A DNA stretch of 64,000 nucleotides from Burkholderiales bacterium (GCA_020848435.1 JADLAC010000017.1:62001-126000); one strand, 5' to 3'; positions 20,689 to 29,866 are shown, numbered from the stretch's first letter. Notes: generated by a model not told the origin, from the sequence alone. Made by a program: numbers and translations.

Positions 20689-21108
20689 CTTTGCTACGAA
20701 GCTCGGCACTGTGTCCAGCTTCCCTTCTTTCGCCAGCGAAACGGCACGGGCCAGAGCGCCATAGCTGCCCTAGATGTGCAGTTTATCGCCATCGAGCCGT
20801 ATCTCGTCCACCCGCAGGTTCAGGTAGGCTTTGCCGAAGCCTGAACCCGTATCGAGCAGCCGCGCCCGCAGAACACGCGTGAACTTCTGAACGTGCGCGG
20901 GCGCACGTTTGTTGAGCGGCACCTCCCACTTGTCGCGCAGCTCCGTGCTCGCGGCCAGCACATCCTGGCGGCGGGCCTGCCGCTTCTGCGAATACTCCTG
21001 CAACGTGGTATCGAGCGGCAGCAGGCCCTTTTCGACCGCCTCATACAAACGGGCGATGCCGGCATCGACTTCCTTGAGCTCTCGGGTCAGTTGCAAGGGC
21101 AGACTCGC
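20687..21108 (-). pseudogene. Remnant of a large serine recombinase (C-terminal part)
   Basis: The minus strand reads LPLQLTRELKEVDAGIARLY, then QKRQARRQDVLAAST and LLDTGSGFGKAYLNLRVDEI, matching the C-terminal region of large serine recombinases. After KLHI there is an in-frame TAG (20773-20775). The homologous frame continues beyond it (SLAKEGKLDTVPSFVAKWRA) up to the tRNA end. The recombinase and zinc-ribbon domains are missing upstream. It is dead, but it shows that a mobile element once sat at this tRNA. Confidence 0.7.
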
Positions 21109-21180
21109 GCCCTGTTCTCGCCTATGACAACATATGCAAGAAGAACCAATCCATGACAAACGATTGGCCCTGTTCCAACG

Positions 21181-21363
21181 TTCACACTCTATTCGCTCAA
21201 CAAGCCCGACGACTTCATCCTCGCTATCGTCGAATTCAAAGAGGGCGATTCCCACCAGGTCCACTACCTACGGCAGCCCTTCACTCGCGAGCCGGATTTC
21301 GGTGTGACCAGCGTGAACTACGACTTTGCCGATCTGCTGGCGCGGGCGGAGGCGCCGCGATGA
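21181..21363 (+). pseudogene. C-terminal fragment of a DUF3883-like protein
   Basis: The frame reads LYSLNKPDDFILAIVEFKEG, then LRQPFTREPDFGVTSVNYDF and ADLLARAEAPR before a TGA. It resembles the C-terminal part of DUF3883 (protein NO VEIN) domains, which occur in helicase- and defence-associated proteins. There is no start codon or upstream domain. The family assignment is by memory of the pattern and only moderately sure. Confidence 0.5.
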
Positions 21364-21535
21364 GGCGGGCAGGCCGGCGACGAGAAACTCGCGCCACTGG
21401 TGCGACAATTGGTTACGCCAGCACCAATGGCCCGCATGTGCGGAGCGTGTGCGGCACATGCTGCGTACGCGGCTGCGAAGCTGGACGCTGACACGGACTT
21501 CGCAGTAGACTGCGTAGCATGCGGATCGAAGAGAT

Positions 21536-21891
21536 AGCGGCTACCCGGTCCCGGCCCATGAGCTGGCGGCGCCCGACGAACGCGCGCTCTGGTTCACAGG
21601 CTACCTGCAGACGTACCTGGAGCGAGATCTCCCGGAGCTACGCGCGGTGGAGAATCTGGCGGACTTCCGCCGGCTGGCACAGGCCGCGTGCCTGCGCGTG
21701 GGCTCTCTCCTGAACCAGGCCGAGCTCGGCCGTGACGCGGGCTTGAGCCAGCCCCAGGTGCAAAGGGGCTGGAGACGTTTCTCGACGAGTACCCTGATCG
21801 CAGCGACGGCGGGCTCCTGCTCTACGGCGGCAACGACGTCTTTCCCCTGACCCGCCGCGTGCTGGCCGCGCCGTGGTGGCGGGTGCTGTGA
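21536..21891 (+). pseudogene. Broken DUF4143-type AAA ATPase fragment
   Basis: The first part reads FTGYLQTYLERDLPELRAVE and LLNQAELGRDAGLSQPQVQR, the DUF4143 helical region. The second part, shifted by one frame, reads LETFLDEYPDRSDGGLLLYG and RVLAAPWWRVL, the typical C-terminus of these ATPases. The ATPase core, much of the middle and the reading frame are lost. It belongs to the same decayed block as the recombinase. Confidence 0.65.
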
Positions 21892-22062
21892 AAAGAAAAC
21901 TCATCGAAATCACGCTGCCGCCGGAGGCGAGACTGCGTACCAGCGGACCGGGGATGCGACCTCCCGCCGCGGCGACCTGCTACCATGGCGCAGTCGATGC
22001 CTACCGCGTCGAAGCCCGCCTGGTGCGGCGGGCCGCAGCCATCATCGGGAGGAGAATCCGGC

Positions 22063-23028
22063 ATGCCACGTGCGACGCAGCTACTCGCCCTTGCGGGCGC
22101 CTTCATCGCCCCCTCGGCGTTTGCCGCCGACCGCTTCCCTGAACGCCCGGTGCGCTTCATCGTACCGTTTCCGCCCGGCGGCGGCACCGACGCCTTCGCG
22201 CGCATCGTCGGCCAGAAGCTCAGCGAGATCTGGGGCCAGCAGGTTATTGTCGACAACCGCGGCGGCGCGCAGGGGAACATCGGCACCCAGACCGGCGCCA
22301 AGGCGAACCCCGACGGCTACACGCTCATGCTCGCGCATCAGGGCGCGATGACGATCAACGTCGCGATGTACCGCAATCCGGGCTTCGATCCGATCAAGGA
22401 CTTCACGCCCGTCGCGCGCGGCGTGGCCACGCCCAACGTGATGAGCTGCCATCCGAGTGTGCCGGTCAAGTCGGTCAAGGACCTCGTCCAGCTCGCGCTG
22501 AAATCGCCCGGCAAGATCACCTATGCCTCGACTGGTGCCCACCAGCAGCTCACCGCGGAGGTGTTCAAGACGACCGCCGGCGTGAACATGCTGCACGTTC
22601 CGTACAAGGGAGCGGGGCCGGCGGTCATCGATCTGGTCGGCGGCCAGGTGAACTGCATGTTCTCCAATCCGACCTCGACGGTGCCGCACGTGAAGGCCGG
22701 GCGGGTCAATGCCCTCGGCGTGATCGGCCCGAAGCGGCTCGAGGCGCTGCCGGACGTGCCGAACGCGGCCGAGTTCGGCTATCCGGATCTCGCCGAGTAT
22801 GCCGAGTGGTACGGCATCGCCCTGCCGTCGGCGACGCCGGCGGCCATCGTGGCGAAGGTCGAGGCGGCTGCGCTGAAGGCGCTGGCCTCGCCCGACGTCC
22901 TCAAACGCCTGAACGACATCGGCCAGCAGCCTTCGCTGGCCGGGTCCAAGGAGTTCACCGAGCAAGTGAAGCGCGACCATGCGCTCTGGGGCAAGCTCGT
23001 GCGTGCGGCGGGTTTGAAAGTCGATTGA
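22063..23028 (+). CDS. Bug-family periplasmic solute receptor (TctC-like)
   Basis: This 321-aa protein has a signal peptide (LLALAGAFIAPSAFA) and the Bug landmarks IVPFPPGGGTDAFARIVG, IVDNRGGAQGN, NPDGYTL, and LHVPYKGAGPAVIDLVGGQV. Bug/TctC receptors bind organic acids, often carboxylates, in the periplasm for tripartite tricarboxylate transporters. GGGAGGAG before the ATG at 22063 is a strong ribosome-binding site. It is the first of seven Bug genes in this window. No TctA or TctB gene lies nearby, so it must share a transporter or act as a sensor. Confidence 0.9.
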   Translation: MPRATQLLALAGAFIAPSAFAADRFPERPVRFIVPFPPGGGTDAFARIVGQKLSEIWGQQVIVDNRGGAQGNIGTQTGAKANPDGYTLMLAHQGAMTINVAMYRNPGFDPIKDFTPVARGVATPNVMSCHPSVPVKSVKDLVQLALKSPGKITYASTGAHQQLTAEVFKTTAGVNMLHVPYKGAGPAVIDLVGGQVNCMFSNPTSTVPHVKAGRVNALGVIGPKRLEALPDVPNAAEFGYPDLAEYAEWYGIALPSATPAAIVAKVEAAALKALASPDVLKRLNDIGQQPSLAGSKEFTEQVKRDHALWGKLVRAAGLKVD

Positions 23029-23735
23029 GCGCTGCTCGCCCGCTGCGACGGCACGCGCATGGGTGCAGGCGCCAAGACCGTCCTGACCGTCTTGCAGGTG
23101 ATCGAGAGTCCCGCGCGACTTTTGTTGTCGAAGCTGGTGCGGGCGTCGCGCAGGGTCTTCAGGTGCGCCAGGAACTCATCGATGCCGCGCGCGCCCATCG
23201 ACACGTTGTGGGCGGTGAAGCAGCCGCCGGCAAGCATCTTCGGCCAGACCGCGGTGAAATAATTCGTGTACCAGCTCTTGTCGGCGTCGGAAAAAACGAA
23301 GTCGAACGGGCCGGCGAGGCGCGGCACCAGCTCGTGCGCATCCGCCAGCCTGGCGTCGATGTAGTCGCCCAGTCCCGCCTCCTTGAAGTTCGTCATGGCG
23401 ATGCGATGGCGATCCGGGTCGATCTCGATCGTCGTCAGCTTGCCGCCGGTCTTGCTCAATCCCCACGCGATCCAGATGGCCGAGTGTCCGGTCGAAGTCC
23501 CAATCTCGAGCGCGCTGCTGTAATTGTTCGCGACGATCAGGTCGCGCAAGGTCCGGCCATCGACCTCCGGCACGTTCATGTCCCGCCATCGGCTGCGCCG
23601 AGCGTCGAGGAATTTCTCGACGCGCCGGTCGAGCTCGGTCGAGTAGCGCGCCTCGGCCGCCTGCGCCGCGTTCGTGCTCACGAGAGCGATCGCCATGGCT
23701 GCGCCGGCCCAGAGTTTATTCATGACAATGTGCAT
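22779..23735 (-). CDS. Secreted O-methyltransferase-like protein whose frame runs antisense into the Bug gene
   Basis: The N-terminus (LWAGAAMAIALVSTNAAQA) looks like a signal peptide, unusual for a SAM-dependent methyltransferase. The SAM-binding region follows: NYSSALEIGTSTGHSAIWIA, TIEIDPDRHRIAM and DFVFSDADKSWYTNYF. The homology ends near AGLSITC (about 23110). The frame then passes a hairpin at 23073-23094 and continues, without a normal stop, about 250 bases into the opposite-strand Bug gene. The true 3' end was probably lost, so the protein may have an odd C-terminal tail. The start may be 23735 or 23723. Confidence 0.65.
   Translation of the reverse strand: MHIVMNKLWAGAAMAIALVSTNAAQAAEARYSTELDRRVEKFLDARRSRWRDMNVPEVDGRTLRDLIVANNYSSALEIGTSTGHSAIWIAWGLSKTGGKLTTIEIDPDRHRIAMTNFKEAGLGDYIDARLADAHELVPRLAGPFDFVFSDADKSWYTNYFTAVWPKMLAGGCFTAHNVSMGARGIDEFLAHLKTLRDARTSFDNKSRAGLSITCKTVRTVLAPAPMRVPSQRASSAQSTFKPAARTSLPQSAWSRFTCSVNSLDPASEGCWPMSFRRLRTSGEASAFSAAASTFATMAAGVADGRAMPYHSAYSARSG
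23073..23094. repeat. Short hairpin at the methyltransferase 3' end
   Basis: CAAGAC and GTCTTG pair over six bases, with an inner GTC/GAC pairing across one mismatch. The sequence resembles the GGTCTTGCA-type arms at 34010-34152. It could act as a terminator between the convergent genes or be a REP half-element. Confidence 0.45.
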
Positions 23736-23894
23736 GGCTCGACCTCGGCCGCTGCGACAGCAGATTTGATCGCATCGCCCGCCGCCGCACAAGCGTGCCG
23801 CGTGGCGGTGCCGCTCGCGCTACAAGCGAGGCCCTGGGCGGGTAACGTGCTAGCCCTGACGCCAGCGTACGCAGGACGCCAGCGCACGCAGCGT

Positions 23895-24551
23895 TCAGTA
23901 GCTCCACGCGCGGCGCTGCTCTTCGCCCACCCAGCGGATGGTGAGCTTGCTGTGCGCGGCCTTGTGCCGGGTGGGTTGCGCATCGGGCTGGGGCGCCGTG
24001 AGCTTTCGTCCGCCGGCCGTTACCTGCACCGCACCGATACGGGCATTGACGGTGGTGTCGATGCCGTGCGCGGTGCGCAACAGCCGGTGCAGCTCCGAGG
24101 CGAAGCTGGTGGCGTCCGCGGCGATTTGATCGGCATGCTCCCGCTCGGGATCGCGGCCAGCGCCGTCCGCCACGACGCTCAGCAGCCCCAGCTCGCGCAT
24201 CCCGGCCGCGGCGAGCAGTGACGCCACCGCGGCCGGTGAGCGCCGGCCGAGCGTGCGCGCGGCGGCATCGCCGTTGCCGACGAGATAGAGCCGCGAGCGG
24301 CGCGTGACCGGGCAGGGTACCCGCCGCTCGCCGGCCAGCGCGCTGCGCAGCGCTTGCATGTCGGCGCTGTCGGCCTTGTCCGCCCCGAGACGCAGCGGCA
24401 CCCATTCCGAAGCAAGCGCGGGCTCGCGGCGCTTGCCGTCCAGGGCTTCGGCCTGCGCTACGATCATGCTATCGCGCGGGTCATCGAGCAGCGCGACGAT
24501 CAATTGGCGATCGTAGCGCGGCCCGGACGGGGCGAGGGGCGCCTCGGACAT
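23895..24551 (-). CDS. Unknown protein with a possible inactive C80-peptidase-like fold
   Basis: This 218-aa protein has no clear family match that I can state firmly. The stretch RLYLVGNGDAAARTLGRRSP, then VASLLAAAGMRELGLLSVVA, and the later SFASELHRLL and ARIGAVQVTAGGRKL follow the pattern of C80/CPD-type cysteine peptidases. The catalytic His would be Asn in VGNG, and the catalytic Cys position (after LLSVV) has no Cys. If related, it is inactive or misaligned. The ATG at 24551 lies 11 bases after the stop of the upstream gene; the two form a probable operon. Confidence 0.55.
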   Translation of the reverse strand: MSEAPLAPSGPRYDRQLIVALLDDPRDSMIVAQAEALDGKRREPALASEWVPLRLGADKADSADMQALRSALAGERRVPCPVTRRSRLYLVGNGDAAARTLGRRSPAAVASLLAAAGMRELGLLSVVADGAGRDPEREHADQIAADATSFASELHRLLRTAHGIDTTVNARIGAVQVTAGGRKLTAPQPDAQPTRHKAAHSKLTIRWVGEEQRRAWSY

Positions 24552-24562
24552 CGGTCTTCGCC

Positions 24563-25792
24563 CTACTTGGTCTTCTTCCCGTCCAGGTGACAAGCGGTGA
24601 AGACAGGTTTCTTGGCGTCGGTGTCGTCGAGCTTCATCAGCACTTCGACCGAGCTATAGTTCTTGGCCTTGGCGTCGGCCAAGCTGGTCTTCTGGTCGAT
24701 CTTCAGGATGCAACCGCGGTGGTTTGCGCCGAAGTCCCATTCGACGTGCTCTGCCTTGTCACCGCTGACATCGCCCTCGCCCCACGACTTGCCGGTGTTC
24801 TTGAGCTCGGACATGCGCTTCTGGATCGCCGCGACGATCACCTTCTCGAAGTGCGCGCGCGGGATCTTGTCCATCCAGATGACGTCGTTGGCGCCGGCCG
24901 TGGTTGCGCCCACCAGCGGATTCACCGACGGCTTGCCCTGCATTCCGCCGCGTTTCTCGGCGTAGGGTGGGGCGTACTTCACGCAGGTGCACGGCGTGAA
25001 GATGGGCCCACGCTCCGGCTTGCCGTTCTTCATCTTCCCGGTGGGGCCGATCGACTGCGTCACCTTGGCGCACGCGCCGCTCGCGGGGTGATCGCCCGCG
25101 GGATGGCCGCAGGTGCCGCAGTCCTGCTCCTTGCGGGTGCGATGCGCGAGCTGCTTGCGAAACTTCACCTCGTCGGCGGCCTCCTGCGCGGCCAGCCAAC
25201 GCGCCGTGTCGTCCTTGATCGCGTCCAGCTTGTCGTACTCGGCCTGGACGTTCTCCGGTTTCTTGGTCGAGGTGTAGAAGTGCTTCTTGTGGAAGTTGCC
25301 CGAGAACTTGATGCAGTAGGTCACGCCGTTGCTGACGGCGATCAGCCACTCCATCGCAGCCTGGTCGATGCGCGTGTCGCGATCGACTTTGAGCTGCTTG
25401 TCCTTGTACTTCTCCCATACGAGCAGGCTGCGCGACGAGCTGTCGTCACCGATGCTGAGCGGCATGACCTGGGTCTCCTCCTTGGGGCTTAGGCCGGAAA
25501 TCATCGCGTGCGCCAGGCCAGCGGTCAAGCGCAGGTGATTGGGGTAGCGCTTGTCTATCAGGGAGCGGCAGGCCATGATCGAATCGACACTCTTCTGCTG
25601 CGACCCTATCAGCGCTTGTTTCATGACGATGGCGCTGGCGGGCTGTGCATGCCTCGCCGACATTGCCGCGCAGCGATTGCTGCGGCGTGCCGCCGAATGA
25701 AGCGCGTCGGAGGATTGTCGAGTCTTCTTACAGTCGCTGGCTCGTTTCACCACTCCCTGGATCATGTCCCGTGTAAGCTTTTGAGCGGCCAC
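24563..25792 (-). CDS. Unknown protein with a cysteine/histidine cluster
   Basis: This 409-aa protein is not recognised. Its middle has a possible metal site: CGTCGHPAGDHPASGAC (about residue 226) and a later CTC in IFTPCTCVKYAPPY. The C-terminal half contains NDVIWMDKIPRAHFEKVIVA and the hydrophilic WDFGANHRGCILKIDQKTS. The first 60 residues are Arg/Ser-rich and may be untranslated; a start at one of the inner Met codons is likely. It is transcribed divergently from a PEP-CTERM gene and is followed by the C80-like gene. Confidence 0.55.
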   Translation of the reverse strand: MAAQKLTRDMIQGVVKRASDCKKTRQSSDALHSAARRSNRCAAMSARHAQPASAIVMKQALIGSQQKSVDSIMACRSLIDKRYPNHLRLTAGLAHAMISGLSPKEETQVMPLSIGDDSSSRSLLVWEKYKDKQLKVDRDTRIDQAAMEWLIAVSNGVTYCIKFSGNFHKKHFYTSTKKPENVQAEYDKLDAIKDDTARWLAAQEAADEVKFRKQLAHRTRKEQDCGTCGHPAGDHPASGACAKVTQSIGPTGKMKNGKPERGPIFTPCTCVKYAPPYAEKRGGMQGKPSVNPLVGATTAGANDVIWMDKIPRAHFEKVIVAAIQKRMSELKNTGKSWGEGDVSGDKAEHVEWDFGANHRGCILKIDQKTSLADAKAKNYSSVEVLMKLDDTDAKKPVFTACHLDGKKTK

Positions 25793-25901
25793 GATTCGAA
25801 TTCAGTGGCATAGCGCTTGCTTCGCCTCGCCGTTCTAAGGGTTTTCTGATTCGCGCAATCCAGCGCGAGCCCAATAACAACAAGGGAGCGTCGTTTCAAA
25901 C

Positions 25902-26612
25902 ATGAGAAGCCGATTTGCAGCAGTGACCATGCTGGCGTGCATGGCAACCGCACCGGCCAGCGCTGACATTCAGGGCAGCCTGAGCTTCCGCGATCCAACG
26001 GGAACCGCCACCGCGGTCGAGGCGATTCCGGTATGGGTCGTCCTCACGCTCGATCCTGCTTCCGACCCGCTTGCCTTCGACGCTCTTGCAGGTGCCCCGT
26101 TCGGCCTTCCGGAGTCCTGGATCCCGACCCATGGGGAAGTAGAGATCAACGGCGTCCTTACCCCCGGCATTCCCTTTGCGAGCATCGACTCTGCAAGCTT
26201 CGCCGGCAGTATCAGGTGCGGAAGTTTCAACTTCCATTGTTCGGGCTCACCGTACCGCTACGACTACGCTCAATCCACCTCGCTCGGTCTGAGCACGCTT
26301 TCCATGGCGCCCGGCGAGAGTCGCGAGTTCCTGTTCAATCACCTGGTACCCAACCCGAGCCCCGCGCCCCCGGGGACGTATCAGGAAGTCGATTTCTCAA
26401 TGAGACTCGCCTTCTACGGGACGGATGCCGACGGCAATTTCGTTTCCACCGTCGATTATGCGCACGGCTTCAGCACCTTCGGCGCGCCGAGCTTTGTGCG
26501 CACGATCACCGCCGTCCCCGAGCCTTCGGTATACGCGATGATGCTCGCGGGCTTGGGCTTCGTGGCCCTCGCGTCGCTGCGCTCCAGAGCGAAGCGGATG
26601 CAGGAGGCCTGA
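25902..26612 (+). CDS. PEP-CTERM sorting-domain protein
   Basis: This 236-aa protein has a signal peptide (AVTMLACMATAPASA) and a C-terminal PEP-CTERM tail: VPEPSVYAMMLAGLGFVALA followed by a basic end (SLRSRAKR). PEP-CTERM proteins are processed by exosortase (EpsH) and often found in exopolysaccharide-producing bacteria. The body is not recognised. No exosortase gene is in the window. The presence of the tail supports an environmental betaproteobacterium. Confidence 0.88.
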   Translation: MRSRFAAVTMLACMATAPASADIQGSLSFRDPTGTATAVEAIPVWVVLTLDPASDPLAFDALAGAPFGLPESWIPTHGEVEINGVLTPGIPFASIDSASFAGSIRCGSFNFHCSGSPYRYDYAQSTSLGLSTLSMAPGESREFLFNHLVPNPSPAPPGTYQEVDFSMRLAFYGTDADGNFVSTVDYAHGFSTFGAPSFVRTITAVPEPSVYAMMLAGLGFVALASLRSRAKRMQEA

Positions 26613-26871
26613 GCCGCCGCCGACGCCTCGACGCGGTCCGTCCCAGGCAGGCCACGCCTGCATCCGCGCGCGGTCTGCAAGTACCGCAGTCATAGGATCA
26701 TTTGTCTGGCCCGCGGAGGGCGGTGTGCCTGCACGATAGCGAATGCACACCGGCCGAGTTGCTTCACATCGGGCCGGTCCGTCGCTTGACAGCGGCGCGA
26801 AGCGAAAGTTATGGTCGGACCAGGGTCGAGGGGGGAGCCGCGGCTCACGGCATCGTAACGGGAGGAGTCGC

Positions 26872-27645
26872 ATGGATTTGCAGTTGCAAGGTCAGCGCGC
26901 CCTGGTCACCGGAAGCTCCAAGGGAATCGGCCGCGGCGCGGCGCAGGCGCTCGCGGAAGAAGGCTGCAACGTGCTGCTCGCGTCGCGCGACGGCCAGGCG
27001 CTCGAGGCAGCGGCGCGGGAGATCCAGGCCAAGAGCGGGCGCAAGGCGTTGTGGAAAGCGATCGACCTCGGGCAGCGCGGCGCCGCCGAATCGCTCGCGG
27101 ACTGGGCGGGCGAGATCGATATCCTCGTGAACAACGCCGGCGCGATCCCTGGCGGCGACGTGTTCACGGTCGACGAGGATACCTGGCGCCGGACGTGGGA
27201 CCTGAAAGTATTCGGCTACATCAATCTCACGCGAGCCGTTTATGCCCGGATGAAGGCGATGCGGCGTGGCGTCATCATCAACATCCTCGGCAACTTCGGC
27301 GAGCGGGTCAACGCGGCCTCGATCGCGGTCTCCTCAGCCAACGCCGGCCTGGCGGGATTCACCCGCGCGCTGGGCGGCGCGTCCCATGCTGACGGCGTGC
27401 GCGTGCTCGCGATCAGTCCCGGCCCGGTCGCGACCGACCGGCTGTTCAACGTCTACAAGCAGATGGCTCAAGCCAAGCTCGGCGACCCGAACCGCTACCC
27501 GGAGCTGTTTGGCACCCTGCCGTTCGGGCGCCCGGCAACCGTCGAGGAAATCACCGCCGCAGTAGCCTTCTTCGCCTCGCCGAAGTCCGCGTACACGACG
27601 GGGGTCATCGTCACCATCGACGGCGGCATCGTGAGCAGCTCGTAG
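26872..27645 (+). CDS. Short-chain dehydrogenase/reductase-like protein lacking the usual active site
   Basis: This 257-aa protein has the Rossmann motifs ALVTGSSKGIGRGAA and LVNNAGA. The typical Ser and YxxxK catalytic residues are missing: the expected region reads ASIAVSSANAGLAGFTRALG. The preceding VIINILGNFGE lacks the usual Ser. It still ends with the SDR TTGVIVTIDGG pattern. The ATG at 26872 has a strong ribosome-binding site (GGGAGGAG). It precedes a Bug receptor gene and may be part of the same operon. The function is unknown. Confidence 0.8.
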   Translation: MDLQLQGQRALVTGSSKGIGRGAAQALAEEGCNVLLASRDGQALEAAAREIQAKSGRKALWKAIDLGQRGAAESLADWAGEIDILVNNAGAIPGGDVFTVDEDTWRRTWDLKVFGYINLTRAVYARMKAMRRGVIINILGNFGERVNAASIAVSSANAGLAGFTRALGGASHADGVRVLAISPGPVATDRLFNVYKQMAQAKLGDPNRYPELFGTLPFGRPATVEEITAAVAFFASPKSAYTTGVIVTIDGGIVSSS

Positions 27646-27704
27646 CAAGCCGGGGCGGGAATGACCCGCCGTAACAATCGCAGCCGATGTCGGGGAGAGG
27701 ATCG

Positions 27705-28685
27705 ATGAGAACAACGCTGGCCGTATTGGGCTTGCTCGTGGCATGCGCCGGCACCACGCCGGCGGCAGCGCAAGACAAGGACGCCGCAGGCTTTCCGAGC
27801 CGCCCGATGCGCTGGATCGTGCCGGTGCCGCCGGGGGCGACCACCGACATCCTGTCGCGAATGCTCGCGCAGAAGATGGGCGAAGCCTGGAACCAGCGGA
27901 TCGTGGTCGATAACCGCTCGGGCGGGGCTTACGTCGTCGGCTCGACCATCATCGCGCGCGCGACGCCGGACGGCCATACCGTCGGCCTGCTGCTGTCTCC
28001 GCACGCCGTCGGACCGTTCGCGATCAAGGACCTGCCGTACGATCCCATCAAGGATTTCCAGCCGATCGGCCTGGTGGCGATGGTGCCGGGTGTCATGGTG
28101 ACGCATCCGAGCATCCCCGTGAGCACGATCCAGGATGTGATCGCGTACGCCAAGGCCAGGCCCGGGAAAGCCTTTTATGGCTCGCCGGGCCAGTTGTCCT
28201 CGGGCCACATGTCCATGGAGCTGGTGAATCTCATGGGCGGAGTGAAGATCACGTACATCGGCTACCCTGGAGGCGCGCCCGCGATCGCGGACGTCTTGGG
28301 CGGGCGCATCCAGTTCGTGATCCTCGGCCCGCCGGCGGTCATGGGACACTTGCAGACCGGCAAGCTCAAGGCGATCGGGACGACCGCCGCCAAGCGCTCG
28401 CCCGGGCTACCCAACGTGCCCACCTTCGCCGAATCGGGGCTGCCCGGCTTCGACACCTCCGAGTGGTACGGAGTGTTCGCGCCCGCCAACATTCCGCGCC
28501 CGGTGCTCGCCAAGCTCAACGCGGAGATCAACCGCATCATCGCCCTGCCCGACATCAAGGAACGCATGCTCACGCTCGGCGCGATTCCGGCGGGCGGCAC
28601 GCCTGAGGCGTTCAGCGCGTTCGTCAAGCGCGAAATGGAGCGCTGGGGCAAGGTGGCGATCGAGGTCGGTATCAAGCCCAACTGA
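27705..28685 (+). CDS. Bug-family periplasmic solute receptor (TctC-like)
   Basis: This 326-aa protein has a signal peptide ending TTPAAAQ and the core IVPVPPGATTDILSRML, IVVDNRSGGAY and TPDGHTVG. The usual HVPYKG block is replaced by YIGYPGGAPAIADVLGGRI, so its ligand pocket may differ from its relatives. It follows the SDR gene by 59 bases on the same strand. A REP-like hairpin lies directly after its stop. Confidence 0.88.
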   Translation: MRTTLAVLGLLVACAGTTPAAAQDKDAAGFPSRPMRWIVPVPPGATTDILSRMLAQKMGEAWNQRIVVDNRSGGAYVVGSTIIARATPDGHTVGLLLSPHAVGPFAIKDLPYDPIKDFQPIGLVAMVPGVMVTHPSIPVSTIQDVIAYAKARPGKAFYGSPGQLSSGHMSMELVNLMGGVKITYIGYPGGAPAIADVLGGRIQFVILGPPAVMGHLQTGKLKAIGTTAAKRSPGLPNVPTFAESGLPGFDTSEWYGVFAPANIPRPVLAKLNAEINRIIALPDIKERMLTLGAIPAGGTPEAFSAFVKREMERWGKVAIEVGIKPN

Positions 28686-28695
28686 AAAGCGCGCA

Positions 28696-28756
28696 CAGAC
28701 CACGTCTTTCCTGCGGGCAGACATCGACGCCTTCAAGAACGTGAAGAAACGTGGTC
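28696..28756. repeat. REP-like hairpin, type A
   Basis: CAGACCACGTCTTTC (28696-28710) and GAAACGTGGTC (28746-28756) form an inverted pair around a 35-base middle. The same arm sequences occur at 48087-48146, and a related half is at 50295. The element lies between convergent genes. Confidence 0.65.
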
Positions 28757-28765
28757 CCCGGTTCT

Positions 28766-29852
28766 TCAGGCAACTTCATAGCGTTCGATGATCTCGGCAT
28801 CCGGGTCGCGACCGAGGCCCGGGCCGGCCGGCACCGCCAGGCGGCCTGCGGCAATGTCGATCGCATCGCCGAGCGGGCTCGCGCCGAGGCGCACGAAGGA
28901 GTACTCGACCATCGTCTCCGCCGCGAACGCCGCTGCCATGTGAATGGTTGCGAGCAAGCCGGGGCCGAAGTAGGGTGAATGCGGCACGAGCTCCACGCCG
29001 CGCGCCTGGGCCAAGCGCGCAATGCGCATCATCTCGCTGATGCCGCCGATCTTGGTCACGCTCGGCTGCGCGATGTCGACCGCGAGCGCATCGAACATCG
29101 CTCGAAAACCGGTCACGCTCATGGCGTTCTCGCCAGCCGCTATCGGAATGCCGGCATCGCGCCGCACGCGGGCGAGGCCGGCGAAATCTTCCGGCGGAAA
29201 GACGGGTTCTTCCAGCCAGCGCAGATCGTAAGGACGAACCCGCGCGGCGATCGCAGCGCTTCCTCTACCGTCCAGGGACAATTGGTGTCCAGCATGAGCG
29301 CGACCTCGGCGCCGATCGCCGCGCGTGCCGCCTCGACGTGGGCCGCGTCGATTTCGTGCAGCTTGATCGCTTTGAACCCGCGTTCGACGGCAGCGCCAGC
29401 GTTGCGGGCGACCAGGGTCGAATCGGCGTAGCGGACGAGGCTCGCATAGGCCGGAACCTGCGTGCGGCGTGCACCACCCAGAAGCGCCGACAGGGGCTTC
29501 CCGGCCTTCTTGCCCGCGATGTCCCAGAGCGCGATGTCCAGGCCCGACATCGCATAGACCACGGGCCCGGTCCGGCCGACGATGTGCAGCTTGCGTTGCA
29601 GATCGTCCATCAGCGCGTCGATGTCGTCCTCGTTTCTGCCCACGGCCATCGGTGCGATCAACTGCTCGAGCGCGGTACGGGTGACCGGCCGGCGTAACCG
29701 AAGGCATCTCCCCAGCCGACCACGCCGTCCTCGGTCTCGACCCGAACGAGCAGCATGACCATTTGCCGCGGGCGCCCCGCGAACTGCGACTTGGGACCGC
29801 CGACCTCGAACGGCAGGTCGAGCGCGATCGGTGTGATGGCGCGTATCGTCAT
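28766..29852 (-). pseudogene. Enolase-superfamily dehydratase/racemase with two frameshifts
   Basis: Three consecutive frames make one mandelate-racemase/muconate-lactonizing-type enzyme. Frame one covers MTIRAITPIALDLPFEVGG to GWGDAFGYAG. A shift near 29680 leads to IAPMAVGRNEDDIDALMDDL and the KLHE and DTNCPW metal-site region. A second shift near 29255 leads to DLRWLEEPVFPPEDFAGL, GENAMS and VPHSPYFGPG. All main catalytic elements are present, so decay is recent, or these are sequencing errors. Confidence 0.75.
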
Positions 29853-29866
29853 GTCCGCGCGTCTAG

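Noticed and set aside
28766..29852. Programmed frameshifting in the enolase-family gene
   Set aside because: Two shifts at sites without slippery sequences; decay or sequencing error is simpler.
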